From Dryas octopetala (lineage: Eukaryota; Streptophyta; Magnoliopsida; Rosales; Rosaceae): a stretch of DNA of 64,000 bases. The position numbers were made by a program, and so were the translations under genes. Position 1 is the stretch's first letter. The number at the start of each line of letters is the position of its first letter. The DNA lies in NCBI GenBank assembly GCA_963921425.1, contig OY992835.1, positions 14,198,001 to 14,262,000 on the forward strand, in the 5' to 3' direction. Below, one piece after another: positions 46,257-58,810 of this stretch. Below the pieces are notes generated by a model. It saw only the letters and a list, made by a program, of their open reading frames with translations. It was not told the DNA's origin and did no database searches.

Positions 46257-47000
46257 CCTGACTTTTGGAAGGCCTAGAACAAAAATTTAAATTAAGCCCC
46301 TAATTTTGTAGAAAAAAAAAATTTGTAAAATAATTGACAATTTGGAATCAATGCATTATAATACTTTTATTAACAAAAAGTCTTCTTTTTAACATTTCTA
46401 GAAACAAAATCATTAATAATAGTTTCAAATCAGCTATGATAAATTGACAAAAGAAAAATAACAGTAACATTACACTCTTTTCATTAGTCACATCACACTA
46501 GCTTCAATAAAATCCAACTATCCAATTTGGTTAACACAACAATTTTTTAATTCATTGTCATCGAATTCAGTTAACTTTTTTAAATTAAACAAGAACCTAA
46601 AAATACCTTCATATATTTTCAACTGTTCAAATCTATTATTTAATGAAGCAAGAGCATTATCGCTAAGGCAGAAGGCAGACTGTATCGCTGTAAAGCTTTC
46701 TCTTTCTTTGAGTAAAGAAAAAAATGAAGGGTCAGACGTAAGTTTAAAGTTTATAAATTTTTATTTTTTGAAATCTGAATCACATTAATTGAATCAATTA
46801 ATCATTAACATTGGACCTCCGTGTAGTTCTTTATACTGACATTGAATTTGGCCATTTGGGCCTCTGTAAGGAAGTAAGCTTATAGCTTTGTTTTTCTTTT
46901 CTTTTTTACAGCAGAAATTTATATACAAAAATTTGTGGGCCCCCCTTGAAGATGGGCCGTAGGCGGTCGCACTCGGTGCCCCCCTTCAAGGCCGGCATTG
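46248..47000. mobile_element. Probable non-autonomous hAT-like element
   Basis: The left end CAGGCCGGTCCTGAC and the inverted right end CAATGCCGGCCTTGAA share a GCCGGYCYTGA core. The flanking octamers TGTTTATT and TATTTATC match at 6 of 8, as for a decayed 8-bp target duplication. GGCCGGTCCTG ends are common in plant hAT-like repeats. No transposase frame is visible. Confidence 0.5.
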
Positions 47001-47009
47001 TATTTATCT

Positions 47010-47590
47010 ATTTCTTTTCTAAGTGTTTGAGGTTGTTTCAATTTTTGATTAGTAACTCACTACTCACTCTTCAACCTAAAACGAAGTAATTTTAAATATA
47101 AACACAAAATCAGTATAAAAAAGATCATCAATGTATCTTATGTTACTAAAAAATGTACCATGTTTTACAATATTAACTATGATAACTCATTTTTAATAAA
47201 TACAATTATACAAATTGATTATTATTGCTATGATTTAATATGTGATATTTGTTTCTTGAAGCAGTAATACTACACCATGAATATGATTAAATATATCCCA
47301 AGGGTAAATTTTAGGTACTGCAGCTATATATGATTGTAGAACACAAACTAGGATGGGATGCCATTTAGAATAGAGGAGGGTGAGGAAATTCAACCTTGAG
47401 CACCAAACTAATTTCAAAGATAATAGTCAGTCATCTAATCTTACGTTCAGCTGCATTCTAAGTTTACAAGCTGCAGAACAAGCAATGTTATGACTAGGAT
47501 TACAACAGAGCGCAATAATACAGGAAGCTGGCATGCACAGTTACAAAGCATATCCACATGATGATAAAACTTAAAAGAGAACAGTTTTGG
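47010..47590. other. Intergenic, 3' side of UVR3
   Basis: AT-rich; nothing recognised beyond probable UVR3 3' UTR next to 47600. Confidence 0.5.
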
Positions 47591-47599
47591 ACTTAGCCA

Positions 47600-50500
47600 T
47601 TAGCCAATCAGCTTTTTTTGCCGTTTATTTTTGACCTCTTGCTGCTTTTGGTCTTCCTCCAATTTTCTCCTTAAGTTTCTTAGATCTTCGTCACTCACCA
47701 AGCCAGTCAACTTCTGGTTCAATGCATATGCTTCAGCAATTTTCCTCTTGCACTCTTTGCTTGCAGAGTCGTGATAGACCACTGAAATAGAATTGGAAGA
47801 AAGTAAGCAAGCAAAGTGTTAAAATGACATAATCAGTGAAGTTAAATAGAGATTTAGGCCTCTAAAATCCCACTCTATAGCCAAAAGAACAAAGTCTCAG
47901 CACAAATTGCAACATAACATATTAACAATCCATCATTGATTGATTCCCAACAAGATATCAATTTCATCCCCAGAACATCCCATAATATTAATCACTCTCC
48001 ATTTATCCTGGAAAAAAAAAAATTTAACTGCAATTCAGTATTGTATGCATATGCTACCAAAGACACACAAGCGCGTACAAGCATGCACACAAACACACAT
48101 CATGCTGGTTATGCACAACCTGACATATCTCCAGTTTGAGCACTTATCATAAGGCATAACAGAAGGCTGACTAATAGTAACAGAACTGACCTGGCTTTGG
48201 ATAATCTCTTCCAATTATGCACTTTGCTTTGGTTTGAATGCTTAGAGGAGCTGTCCATGGCTCATAAATGTACTCCTTTGGCATATCTGCTCAATGAAAT
48301 TTGGTTATGCATTTCTTACAAGAGAGTCCAGAAAAAAGAAAATGATGGGAGTGAAAAGAACTGTAAGCATACCTTTAAGTACGGGGAGAAAATGTCTAAT
48401 GTAATCACCATTTGGGTCATACTTCTTTCCAAATGAGATTGGTGAGTAGATACGGTTATACTGGTTAGAATGGAAATCAATCAAATGTGAAGATCTTCAT
48501 CTAGGTTTCACTAAATGTCACTGTAAAAGCATCAATGTTCAAAATGGAAAATCCTGAGTCCGAGCACCCGAATCACACAAAGAAACCTACTTCATTACAC
48601 TGTTAAGAAAGACCAAATTGGAATCCATAATCTACACCAACCTTGAACCTTGGAAACATTTATACATAAATTTAAACCATCCAATTTTAACACATAATGT
48701 TTAGATGAAAGCTGCTATAAACTTCCCAACTCAGATTATCCAAAAAAATAATCATAATTTTAAGGCATGATAGCCTGTTGTTAAAGGTCCATTTTGAAAT
48801 CAGCAGGCATTGCTAATCATATATCAAGCCAGTGCATATCTAAAGAACTCATTTATAGCTTTGAGGCTGAGATGCCACTAACTTCCAAACTGATAGGCAA
48901 CTCTATAAGAACTTGCAAATAATGGGTAGTAGATGCTTCAAACCTGGTAGAAAAATGATGAGCATGATAGCCATAGCCAGTTTCCATTATTAATTGCCCA
49001 ATCTGAATCAATCAGAAGCCTCTCAAAAACATCACGTCCTTTTTCCCAGTGAACAAACTATCAGCAGAAACAATTAGCATCAGGGAAACTAAAAAGGAAC
49101 TGAAGAAAAAAGTGCTGGTTTGGAAGAATACCAAAATCCTTACCAGATCACCACGAGTTAAAAAACATGCAACACAATGTCGTGCTAGATGGTGCATCCA
49201 TCCCCACTTGTGGAGCTACAACAGCAAACATGTATGGACTTCAAATGGAGTGCCAAAAGAAGATGATATTAAACACAGTTGGAATACCATTAAATTGATA
49301 TAACCATATCTATGTAGAAGAGCTAACCTGGATCATGATAGCATCAATCCAAGGGTATCCTGTTCTAGCCTCCCTCCAAGCTGCCAGCAGTTCATCATCG
49401 TCGTCATTCCAAGGTATCTACAGCAATTTGCATTTACCAGAGATTTATTATATATATGGAATCTAACAGATATGTCATCTGCATCATTTTCATGAAGGTC
49501 AAAATTATCTTTGTTTATCAACACTCAAGGGTCTTTAATTAACTTTACTGGATGCCAACGGTAGTTGTAACAAGTAAACAGAACTTTTAAAAAAAATTCA
49601 TGCACACACGAATAAACTATAATGCTTCTAACAGATACCCTATCTTCTAGATTTTGCAGTCGCTCTCAACATAATGTATCATGATGCACTGTCATGTACA
49701 AATATAACTGTCTAAAAACAGCATCCTATTACATGGTAAAAACAATTCCTCAAAAATATATAGAAGGAGAAGTGAAGTTATAAAAGCTAATAGAAAGTAG
49801 AAAGCCAAATTAACTTAAGGCATAAGTTTTACCTGCTTGCATATTTTGTTTCCCCTCATCCGATCAAAATTAGGAGTGCCAAATGCCACCGTGTAGAAAA
49901 AGTCTCGCCACAATAACTAAATAGGTTGAGACAATCTTTCAAATAGCTAAATCTAGAATGAGGAATTACAAGATACAATAACTGGTTGAGGCTGACTGAC
50001 CTGTCCGGCAAGAGATACTGGAGGTAATGTATGCCTTTTGACATTTTTATATAAATCATGAAGGCATATGTAGAAGTATCTGGAAGAGAGACAACCAAAC
50101 TACCAAAGAAACCAACAAAAAGGGTGTTCATTTAAAATTCTTCAGGATATATACAATATGTTAAACAATAAAGCTCTTCTTGTTTACAACTCACTTTCAA
50201 GTAAGGTGATAAAACAGTTGTTGCTGGCCTTAAAAACGCAGATGGATCACCTTTAGGTTTCTCGAAGTTTGCCACCCACTCCTACAACACCAATGAAAGA
50301 ACAGAATAAATTAAATGCCAATAAGACATGCTACTAAGTTGAAATTGTGTAGACATACCAACGAAATTTACAACAAAATCACATGAGTAGATAGACATCC
50401 AGGAACCAGGTAAAACCAAAGGGAACAATGTTGATTCAAGGCAGCCAGATCATGTCATCCAATGAAAGCCATCAAGGTGAAATATATGGATAACAGAATC

Positions 50501-52207
50501 ATAAAATTTCAATACTTCCAAATTACATTAGAAGCTTGTTACAATGACCAAACCAAATATTAGACTGGGTAGCACAAAAAAAACTGAAAGACATTTGGAT
50601 TTGGCTAAATAAATTACCTTTTTGTAAATACGTACACGTTAATAAAACTATGAACTTAAAAACAAATTTCCACTATTGAAACGGAAAATTCCACATTGAA
50701 TTCTTACTAAAAAACACTTAAATTCACCAACCAACAACCACAATGCCAATAATTCATCCGTTGACGGCATATTTAAGGTCTTTTTAGGGGAAGATGAGGA
50801 AATTGGTTCAGCCAATCATAAATTATTAGAAAATTTTGAAGAACAACCCATGCAATGGAGATTTTAAATAAAGAAATTTAAACAAAAATCTTCTAGTGAG
50901 TCTTATAAGGTTAAATATGGGTTGAATCATAAATGTACATGGTCCCTGTTATGGACAGACCATAACTAGCCATTAGTGTAATGTCTAATGAAATTTCACA
51001 AAGAGTTCTGCATCGCACCTTGTTTTCCATTGATTCTCTCAACCTCTTCAAGGCTTCTGATTCACCGCCTCTGAAAGGAGACAATTCATCCTGCATAGAA
51101 GTCTTTTCTTAGAAAAAAGGAGGACGAATAAAAAGGAAAAACGCAAAAATCGTTCCTCCAAAGTCCAAACCTGTTGACTCTCTTCATAGCCAAGTTCTTC
51201 GACTGTTGGAACTTCTGAAATCTCGCAATTTCCAATATTCCCAACTGGAGGAAGTGAAGAAAGTGTAATAGAAAGAGGGGATGATGCCCATGAGGGCTCC
51301 CCAGCAAGCTTCACAAATGATTGATAACTCAAAGGTGGCCTTCCCCCATTCTTTTATGACATCAAGTAAATTAACCATTAATCAGTAGAGAAAAGAACAA
51401 AACTTCAAATCCCTCACACAAAACATTTAACAAATCACTCATTCACAAAAACAATATCAAACCACTTCAAAAACTTACCTTCCGAATAATATCCACGGGA
51501 TCGAAGAGCATATGACTTACAGGACTGAAAACCTCAATGCCAGCCATAGATGCATAACTCTGTCAATAAAAAGCACATCACTAACTGTAACTTAAGAAAC
51601 CCATTAAGATTTTGGTATTAGAATTATGTTAAAATTAATTAAGTTCACCATTTTGCTAAAGGTTCAAGCTTTTTTATAATCAATGATATAACTTTGTATG
51701 GTATCAAAAATATAATTCTAATTACAAGAAATCTAAAGCTGCATGGCATACCTTAACTTTAACATCTAAAGCTTGATAATATGGTTCCGTATCAAACTCA
51801 AAGCAAAGCGTTTTCACATCCCACTGCTCAAAAAACAATTAACCCATAATGAAAAAAAAAAAATATGAAAAAAAAAAAAAACAGAGAGATGAAGAGTTAA
51901 TTACCTCCTTAAGGCAATGTATGAGTACCGCGCTGGGCTCACCTTTAAGCACCAACAACCTGGACCCGAGTTTCTTGAGGTTCAAATCCAAGTCCACGAG
52001 GCTCTCGAGCAAGAACCGGATCCGGTTCAGGCCGGCCCTGGACGACCCGGGGGAGGGTGCTCTCGGGTCGGGCTTCATGTAGTGCGGGTCGATCACGAAC
52101 ACCGGGTACAGAAAATTCGAGACCTTGGAGGCGTGCTCGAGGGCAGGGTTGTCGTGGATCCTCAGGCCCTTGCGGAACCACATTAGAGAACCCGACCCGG
52201 ATGACAT
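47600..52207 (-). CDS. UVR3: (6-4) DNA photolyase, 14 exons, complete
   Basis: Flavoprotein that uses light to reverse UV-induced (6-4) pyrimidine photoproducts, in the nucleus. Exons (5' to 3'): 52207-51905, 51823-51752, 51559-51479, 51350-51171, 51090-51019, 50281-50195, 50099-50001, 49916-49833, 49417-49328, 49215-49144, 49057-48944, 48460-48373, 48286-48191, 47781-47600. All borders are GT-AG and all phases agree, giving 539 residues (Arabidopsis UVR3 is about 556). The N-terminal photolyase domain reads [20 protein letters not shown] and [12 protein letters not shown]-domain motifs are [44 protein letters not shown] (with the two histidines of the 6-4 class), [20 protein letters not shown] and [16 protein letters not shown]. 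The C-terminus is basic ([10 protein letters not shown]), possibly a nuclear signal. I see no disabling change. Confidence 0.96.
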
Positions 52208-52274
52208 TATCGGGTTTGGATACTGAGATGAAGATAGAGAGAAACCGAAATTCGGAAGAGAGTGATCGAGTTTA

Positions 52275-52975
52275 AACTTTAAACTGTATGGTTCGCGCGT
52301 TTAATGGTTGAGTTTATGTGAGGGAAGAGGTCTAGGTAACATGCACCGTAAGTGTAGGCTAAGAAAGCTGTATGGAGTTTTGAAGGCTAATCTGCGCGGT
52401 GCGCATTTTGCGTATATTAGCAGTACTTGCCTTAGGAAATAATAGGACCGGTCCACGGGGCGCCACGTAGTTAGTGTTAAAAAGCGGGACATTTGGTTGT
52501 TCCCACGGATGCCACGTAGTCAACTTTGAATTATTTTTTGTGTTTTTAGGAAGGACTAAAATTTTGGTTTCGAAAAAATTTTCAATTTTCGACATAAAGT
52601 TTTGTAGAAATTTCAATAAAATTAAACAAAAATATTGAAAAATTAGTATTAAAATACAAAAATTTTAAATAAAATTTGATCATATGTTTATTTAACATAT
52701 TATTTACTACACTAATAAAAAATATTAAAAAAATTAAATTTTATATTAAATTTTATGTGATATAAGATTAATATAATACACATTACTCGCTAGAGATAAA
52801 TACTAACAAGATATTAAAAAGTATTTAAAAAATCACGACAAATAATCATGCATTCAATTGAGTTTATTTAAGAAATGTTAGGGATTTAATTATGACAAAT
52901 GGCCTATTCTTTATTTTATAATCTAAACGACAATTCACCCACAAGAAGTACTTTTACACAACAAGTTCAGGGTAC
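52275..52975. other. Intergenic upstream of UVR3
   Basis: Two GCCACGTAGT motifs at about 52461 and 52511 lie within 300 bp upstream of UVR3 and contain an ACGT core of the G-box type used in light or stress control; regulatory meaning is a guess. The rest is AT-rich with no gene. Confidence 0.4.
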
Positions 52976-52979
52976 AAAG

Positions 52980-54730
52980 TGCAATTTCAAGTGGAATGAA
53001 CTTGATAAGTAAGTCGCACAAAAGAGTTACCGATTGAGTTAAAGGCATTCGTAAGGCTAAAATATTTGAACTGGAAGTTTATGTTGAAGCTTGAATTTAT
53101 TCTACCGCATATAATATCAAGTTTTTCCATGCTAAAAGTTTTGAGAATGTTGTGTTGTGGTAATTATGACAAATGTCCTTTTGACAGTGAAAAAGCAATG
53201 TAGGAGGAATTGCAGTGTTTGAAACACCTAGAGGTCTTGACTTTGACCATAAGAAGTATTCTTGTTTCCAACAGTTATTCAGCTACCATAACTTAGTGAC
53301 CTGCATTCGAGAGCTTAGCCTCAAAGTTTCTGGCAATACGAGCTCTCTTGATATATCATCTCTCTGGCGAGTATGAAAAATCTTAAATCTCCTTTACACT
53401 AATTTGTATGCTAATTTGGAGCAATTAGAGGTTTCTTAGGAAGCACAAGATCCTAAAGATCCACGTGACTCAACGATGATAAACCAAATTAAAGTTGCTT
53501 CCTTGGCCTTCAACAAGTATTTCTATCTCAATGCATGAAATTGAAGGATCTGACATGGCTCATTTTTGCTTCAAACCTCATCATTTTATTTGCAGATGCA
53601 TGTATGCTATGGAATGGAAAAAGTAATTAATTTGGAAAGATCGGGTGGAGTGGCAAATGTGGTAAATTTTCAAAAGTCAAAAAGTTTTATTTGGGGCGTC
53701 TACCAATGTTGCAGAACATATATGAAAATACCTTTCCCTTTCCATGTTGGAAGGAGGCTTATTCACAGGTACTTTATTACATTAAACTAATTTTCGTGTA
53801 CCACTTTACTCATTTTTTATTTTTATAAATTTTAAAAATTAATTAAAAATTATTTCAGATTCATAAAAATACACGAAAAATTTAATCATACTCGTCTTGA
53901 TTAGTTCTAATTTATTATAGAGTCAAATTACCAATTTGTCCTCTGAGAATTTCTAGAAAATTTAAAAAGTCGAAATTTATTTCTAGAAAATTAAAATAAA
54001 TTTTTCTCTATAAAAATTCTAAAATTTATGTCAAGTCTTGGATGAATTCTAAAAAATATTTTGAAAATTACCAAAAACCTGTTTTAGAGAATTCTTCAAA
54101 GACTTTACGAAAATTCTAGAAAAATTCTAGAATTTATTTTATAGAGGGAAATTTATTTTTCTCTAAGACCGAGAAGTCTTTTGGGTAGCAAGTGTTCACA
54201 AAAAATGTAGTGTTATTGTTTAGAAGACCAACGCTGCAAACCTCATATTTTTTAGAATTCGAGAGATTATCATATGAATTTCCAAAGAGTCTAGAGTATT
54301 TTAATTTTCTAGAAACACTCGGATGAAAAATTTGTAATTTGACCTTATATTAAATTAGTATTAGTCAATACGAGTTCGTAGAAATTTTCTATGTATTTTT
54401 CTGAGTCCGAAGTTATTTTTAATTAATTTTCAAAATTTGTAAAAATAGAAAGCGGGTAAAGTGATACATGAAATTAATTTTAAAGGGTAATGTGATACGA
54501 AATAAACTTAAACGGTAAAGTGATATTTGAAATTTCTTTCGGTGGCAAACTAATAAATAAGCCTTTGAAGGAAGTCTACATTCTTGATTGTCCAACACTG
54601 GGCTGCCAGAGGGCCACTTAACTCTAGGAGTGCCCAAGGCTGCAATATCAATGGAAAGGAATATGGTGGAATGGCTTCAGTCCGGCCTACTTCAGTTTGA
54701 TGGATCTCACTTCCAGTTCATGGTTGTAAA
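52980..54730 (+). pseudogene. CC-NBS-LRR (RPS2/RFL-type) resistance gene relic, LRR end only
   Basis: Plus-strand fragments match the LRR part of plant CNL immune receptors: ELKAFVRLKYLNW and ISSFSMLKVLRMLCCG (about 53030-53160), LKHLEVLTLTIRSI (about 53219-53260), LKDLTWLIFASNL (about 53545-53585), LPMLQNIYENTFPFPCWKE (about 53705-53760), then LKEVYILDCPTLG (about 54565-54604) and the end near 54730. Frames change between fragments and several stops occur. The CC, NB-ARC and first LRRs are absent. A foldback element (53769-54540) sits between the last two fragments. Confidence 0.75.
53769..54540. mobile_element. Foldback element, arms of about 200-300 bp
   Basis: The left part (from TACTTTATTACATTAAAC, GTACCACTTTACTC, ATTAATTAAAAATTATTTC, TCGTCTTGATTAGT, TCAAATTACCAATTTG) returns in inverted order on the right up to about 54498, and similarity continues inward (AAATTTTTCTCTATAAAA / inverse). 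Nearly the whole insert is one imperfect hairpin. ATCACTTTACC-type motifs recur at the ends. No coding capacity; class II foldback or MULE-like MITE. Confidence 0.8.
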
Positions 54731-54734
54731 TACG

Positions 54735-57440
54735 CTTTTCTTCCCAACTTCAGAGCTCACAAGTGAGGGGCTTTCATATGGTCCGGGAGACCTTTTTGGA
54801 TACGATTTTGCTCTGGTCCGAATCGTTTTTACATGTATGTATGTATGCTTCCAAATTAAACTCATCATGTATTGTTGTTCAGATCCAACGTCAAGAGATG
54901 GCCTGGATTGTCAATCCTTTCATCATATTATTTGTTTGTAATGGAAAAAATTTGATGTTATATATAGGACTTGACTCTCTCCACTTCCTCCTATGGAGTG
55001 AGATTTATGATATTGTAGGATTTGATAAATGAGAAATTATTTTGTGTAACCGATACACCGTCAAATGGTATAACCAATCTAACGTGTCATAATATGGGTA
55101 AATGTTACTAATATTATATCATAATAATATAAATATATTGTCCAATAATACCCTTACACGTTGAATTTGTTACATCATATGTCAGTATATCGGTTACACT
55201 CAATAATTTTTCCTAATGAATATAGAGAAAAACTTGGTTGTAACAATGGTATATATCATTACTCTCACAGGTTAGTTACATACTAGTCATGTGATCGACA
55301 TACTAGTTATGTGACTACTTATTGTGAAAATAAGGAAAAAGAAATAAAATTTGTGTCATATTATGGCACGAAATCTATGTGCCATAATCCTATGTGGCAA
55401 AATTAAATAATACACATCATTATTTTCTTTTGGGTGATTATACACATCATCATCTATTTTTAATATCAAATGAATATTCTTTTTATTGAAAGACTATCTT
55501 ATCCATACCAAATCTAATGACTATAGTTTACTTTACAAATATTTTACATTGTTAATTTGTTATCTTCCCCAACATTCAAAGCCTGCAACCAATAATCTGC
55601 ACACAAGTTGAAACAACAACTTTGAATGTTCTCCAACTCCAAGTCTCTAATATTTAAATCTTCTCTCAAGGGATCCAACACCTGTTTCTTCTCTTCAAAA
55701 ATCCAACGCTTATTTCTTCTCTTCAAGAATCTAACGGCTACTTCTTATCTCAATCTTTGTTTTTTTTATTTAATTATTATATATGTATTATGTGAATTAG
55801 CAAAAAGGGTTATCCATGCTTTGTTGGTGGTTCCCATTCTCTTCATTTGATCTTGATGAATAACTACTTTTTTATATCTCCATTTTAGCCCATTAGAAAC
55901 ATAATACAAATTTTCATTTAAATTGGGTTAGTGTATTATTTTCTAACAATTTTTTAGGTTTTTATTTCTTTGTAGTGAAGAAGATAGATTTGATTGTATA
56001 GGTAAAGTCGATTACCTAGACTTGAATATTTTAGATGAGAATCCTAATTTGCATAAATGGTTTGGGTAGTCCCTTGATTTTTCTTTTGAAACAAGATGAA
56101 TTAAGCTTCCCTTTAGTTTCTCTCTCTTTCAATTTCACCCAAAAATAAACTTTTTCAAGAAAAATTAGATTTCTCCTTTCAAATAAAGCTTTCGATTGTC
56201 TTTTAATTTGCTTTTCAACATAACGTACAACTGAAGTAGGACATTAATAATGAAGTGGATGTCTGTGCTTCTTGGTGTTTGAAGTGGCTGGTTGTGCTAC
56301 TTGGTGTTTGAAGTTACTGGCTGTGCTTCGTGGTGTTTGAAGTGGCTGTATTTGGATCATATATAAACCATATATGTAGCAGTACCCATAATTGAAAGCT
56401 TAATTCCTTGGCGAAAAAAAAAAAAAAAAAGTAGTACCCATCATCATCTACTTTGAACAAGAATCAAAGTTTTTAAATTCTGAAGATCATGGCCGGGTAT
56501 GATTGTAACCTTGAAAATGGTCCATGCTGAAAAATAAATAAATAAATAAAAGAAAGGAACAGATATATAAGTCTAAAATTGGGCCAAAAGTTTTTAAGAG
56601 ATGGACTTGTTTAGCTAGGTTTTTTAATTTGCTCATGAAATCTTTTTTATCTTTTGCAATGTAATTGAAGTTTTGTAAAATTTTACAATATGCTAAATGA
56701 GTCTTTTTAAAAGCTTATGTGGCAAATGTATTATTAGATGTATTTAATAACATAAAATAATTCAATTGACATGGAAATTTCATATCATTAGGGCATGAAT
56801 ATAGCACAAATAATTAGGGCACGATTACATGCAAGTTTTTCTTATAAATATTAGAAGATTAAGAAACCAATCTTCTTTTAGTTAAAGTCGATTCATCAAA
56901 TATATAAATATGTGATCACTTATTGTGAGAGTAAAATATATATATTTATACTCCCATCACACTAAATTTTTCTAATAATTAAGAGAAGATTGATTCTTTT
57001 TAGTAAAAGATTCAACATAAATCAATAAATTCATAAAAATGGGTGAGACGGACTGAGAGCAGAGAAAAATGTTTTGGGGATAATCAAGAAAGAATATTGT
57101 TTGTTGCCATTATGTATAGTGATATTGTTCATTGGACATTCTATTCAACATCAAGTAGCTTGGCTACATCATTTTCCACTAGCTTAATTTTCAGTTATAA
57201 TGTGAAAAGAAAAAAATAAGAGGAAGAAACTAAAAACAAATTAAGAGTTTGAGCCAATTTCAACAAAAACAAGTTTGCTGATCCACAAACCTCGTTTCAT
57301 TTGATAGAAAGGATGATGATGCATACATATGTAATTAAACTGATATTACACATTTTTGCTCCTATTACAACAAAACAAACCCTACAAATAATAAAATATA
57401 CCATATAATTAATTAACCAACTCACGGCCGTAACCAAGTT
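54735..57440. other. Intergenic, AT-rich
   Basis: No gene recognised. Only a 29-bp tandem repeat (56252-56348) and simple A/T runs stand out. Confidence 0.55.
56252..56348. repeat. 29-bp tandem repeat, about 3.3 units
   Basis: Units built on GAAGTGGCTGNTTGTGCTTC and TTGGTGTTT start at 56252, 56281, 56310 and 56339 (partial). Units differ at a few bases each. Confidence 0.9.
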
Positions 57441-57443
57441 TGA

Positions 57444-57989
57444 TCAAACACGTCGTCCGCGAACGCTAAGCAACTTGACGTCGTCAATGACAGGCCCACA
57501 CAGCGAGCCAGAGTGGTCGTTGGCCATGGTGTAGAAGGTGCTGAGGAACATGATCCTCGTGCGCGGCGCCACGGCCCTGAACAGCAGCTTCGCAGGTGTG
57601 GACCCACCTTTCCCCTTGGACACGTACGAGGCCTTGAGAATCTCTTTGCCCGCGTAAGCCTCGACGACCAGCGAGCCCTCGCAGGCGTTGTTGGCGTCGC
57701 CGACTAAGAATGTGAGGGCGTAGAGCCTGCCGGGCTTGGTGAAGACTACTTGGGCTAAGGCGCTTTCTTTGCCGGCAACCAGTTCGATCGCTCTTTGCCC
57801 CGATGGAACGGCGAAGTGCTTCGAGTCGATGTACTTCACGGCCTTGAGGGAGTCGATGATCCACCCTGGTAAGGGACTGTGGTCGTCTTCTATGTGGGGT
57901 GGGATGATCACTCCCCATGAAGCGTTGGGGAACACGTATGGACCTTCTTCGAAGTTTCCATTTTTCAACAAGTTGGCTGCAAAGTGCAA

Positions 57990-58027
<38 letters not shown>

Positions 58028-58777
58028 ACCTTCTTTGTTTAGTAATTAATATATGGACACATATATTAATTTCCAAGAGATAGATTTTTACCTCTAGTAC
58101 GTTTAGGAGGGGACAAGAGCCTCAAAGCAACGGAATCAATAAGTGGGCCACAAGCAGCATCCTCCTCCACACCTGGGTTGTGTATCACAAGCTCAACCTC
58201 CTCAGCATCTGCATGAAACCCCCATGCATACGAGTCCCACCCATTGCTACTATACATGGTCTGAATCGGCAGTATTCCAAAATGCTTCTTCTCAAGGTTG
58301 GGTAATATCGACACGTTCAAACGCTCCTCCTGCGCGCAAGTGCGAGCCGCACTGAATGTTATGGAGTAAAAGGACCCTTTGCTGACCTTCATCTTCTGCT
58401 TCATCGACGCCTCGTTGCCCAGCCGGACAGCGAAGTCGCCCTCCGGCACCACCAGCAGCATGTCGCCTTGCTTCTGGCCCGATTTTATGTACTCCACGAA
58501 GCCCGAGATTTCCCAGTTGGGGATGGCGTTGTGGGATTTCACCACTGTGCCTTTCATGTCTGATGGCTTTGGGCCATGCTCGAAGTTGCCGTTTGGTAAT
58601 AAACCTGAATTCGTTGGGGCTATTTGTCAATAACATGCACAATTTGTCCTTCAATAAATAAAATTATTTGTACCACGTACATTAATTGTGTCACATCTAT
58701 CACTGAGGTGAGACCAATTTGCTTAGATGGATGAATAAAAGTAGTTTAGACTACGTTTGCAAGCCACATTATATCCC

Positions 58778-58810
<33 letters not shown>

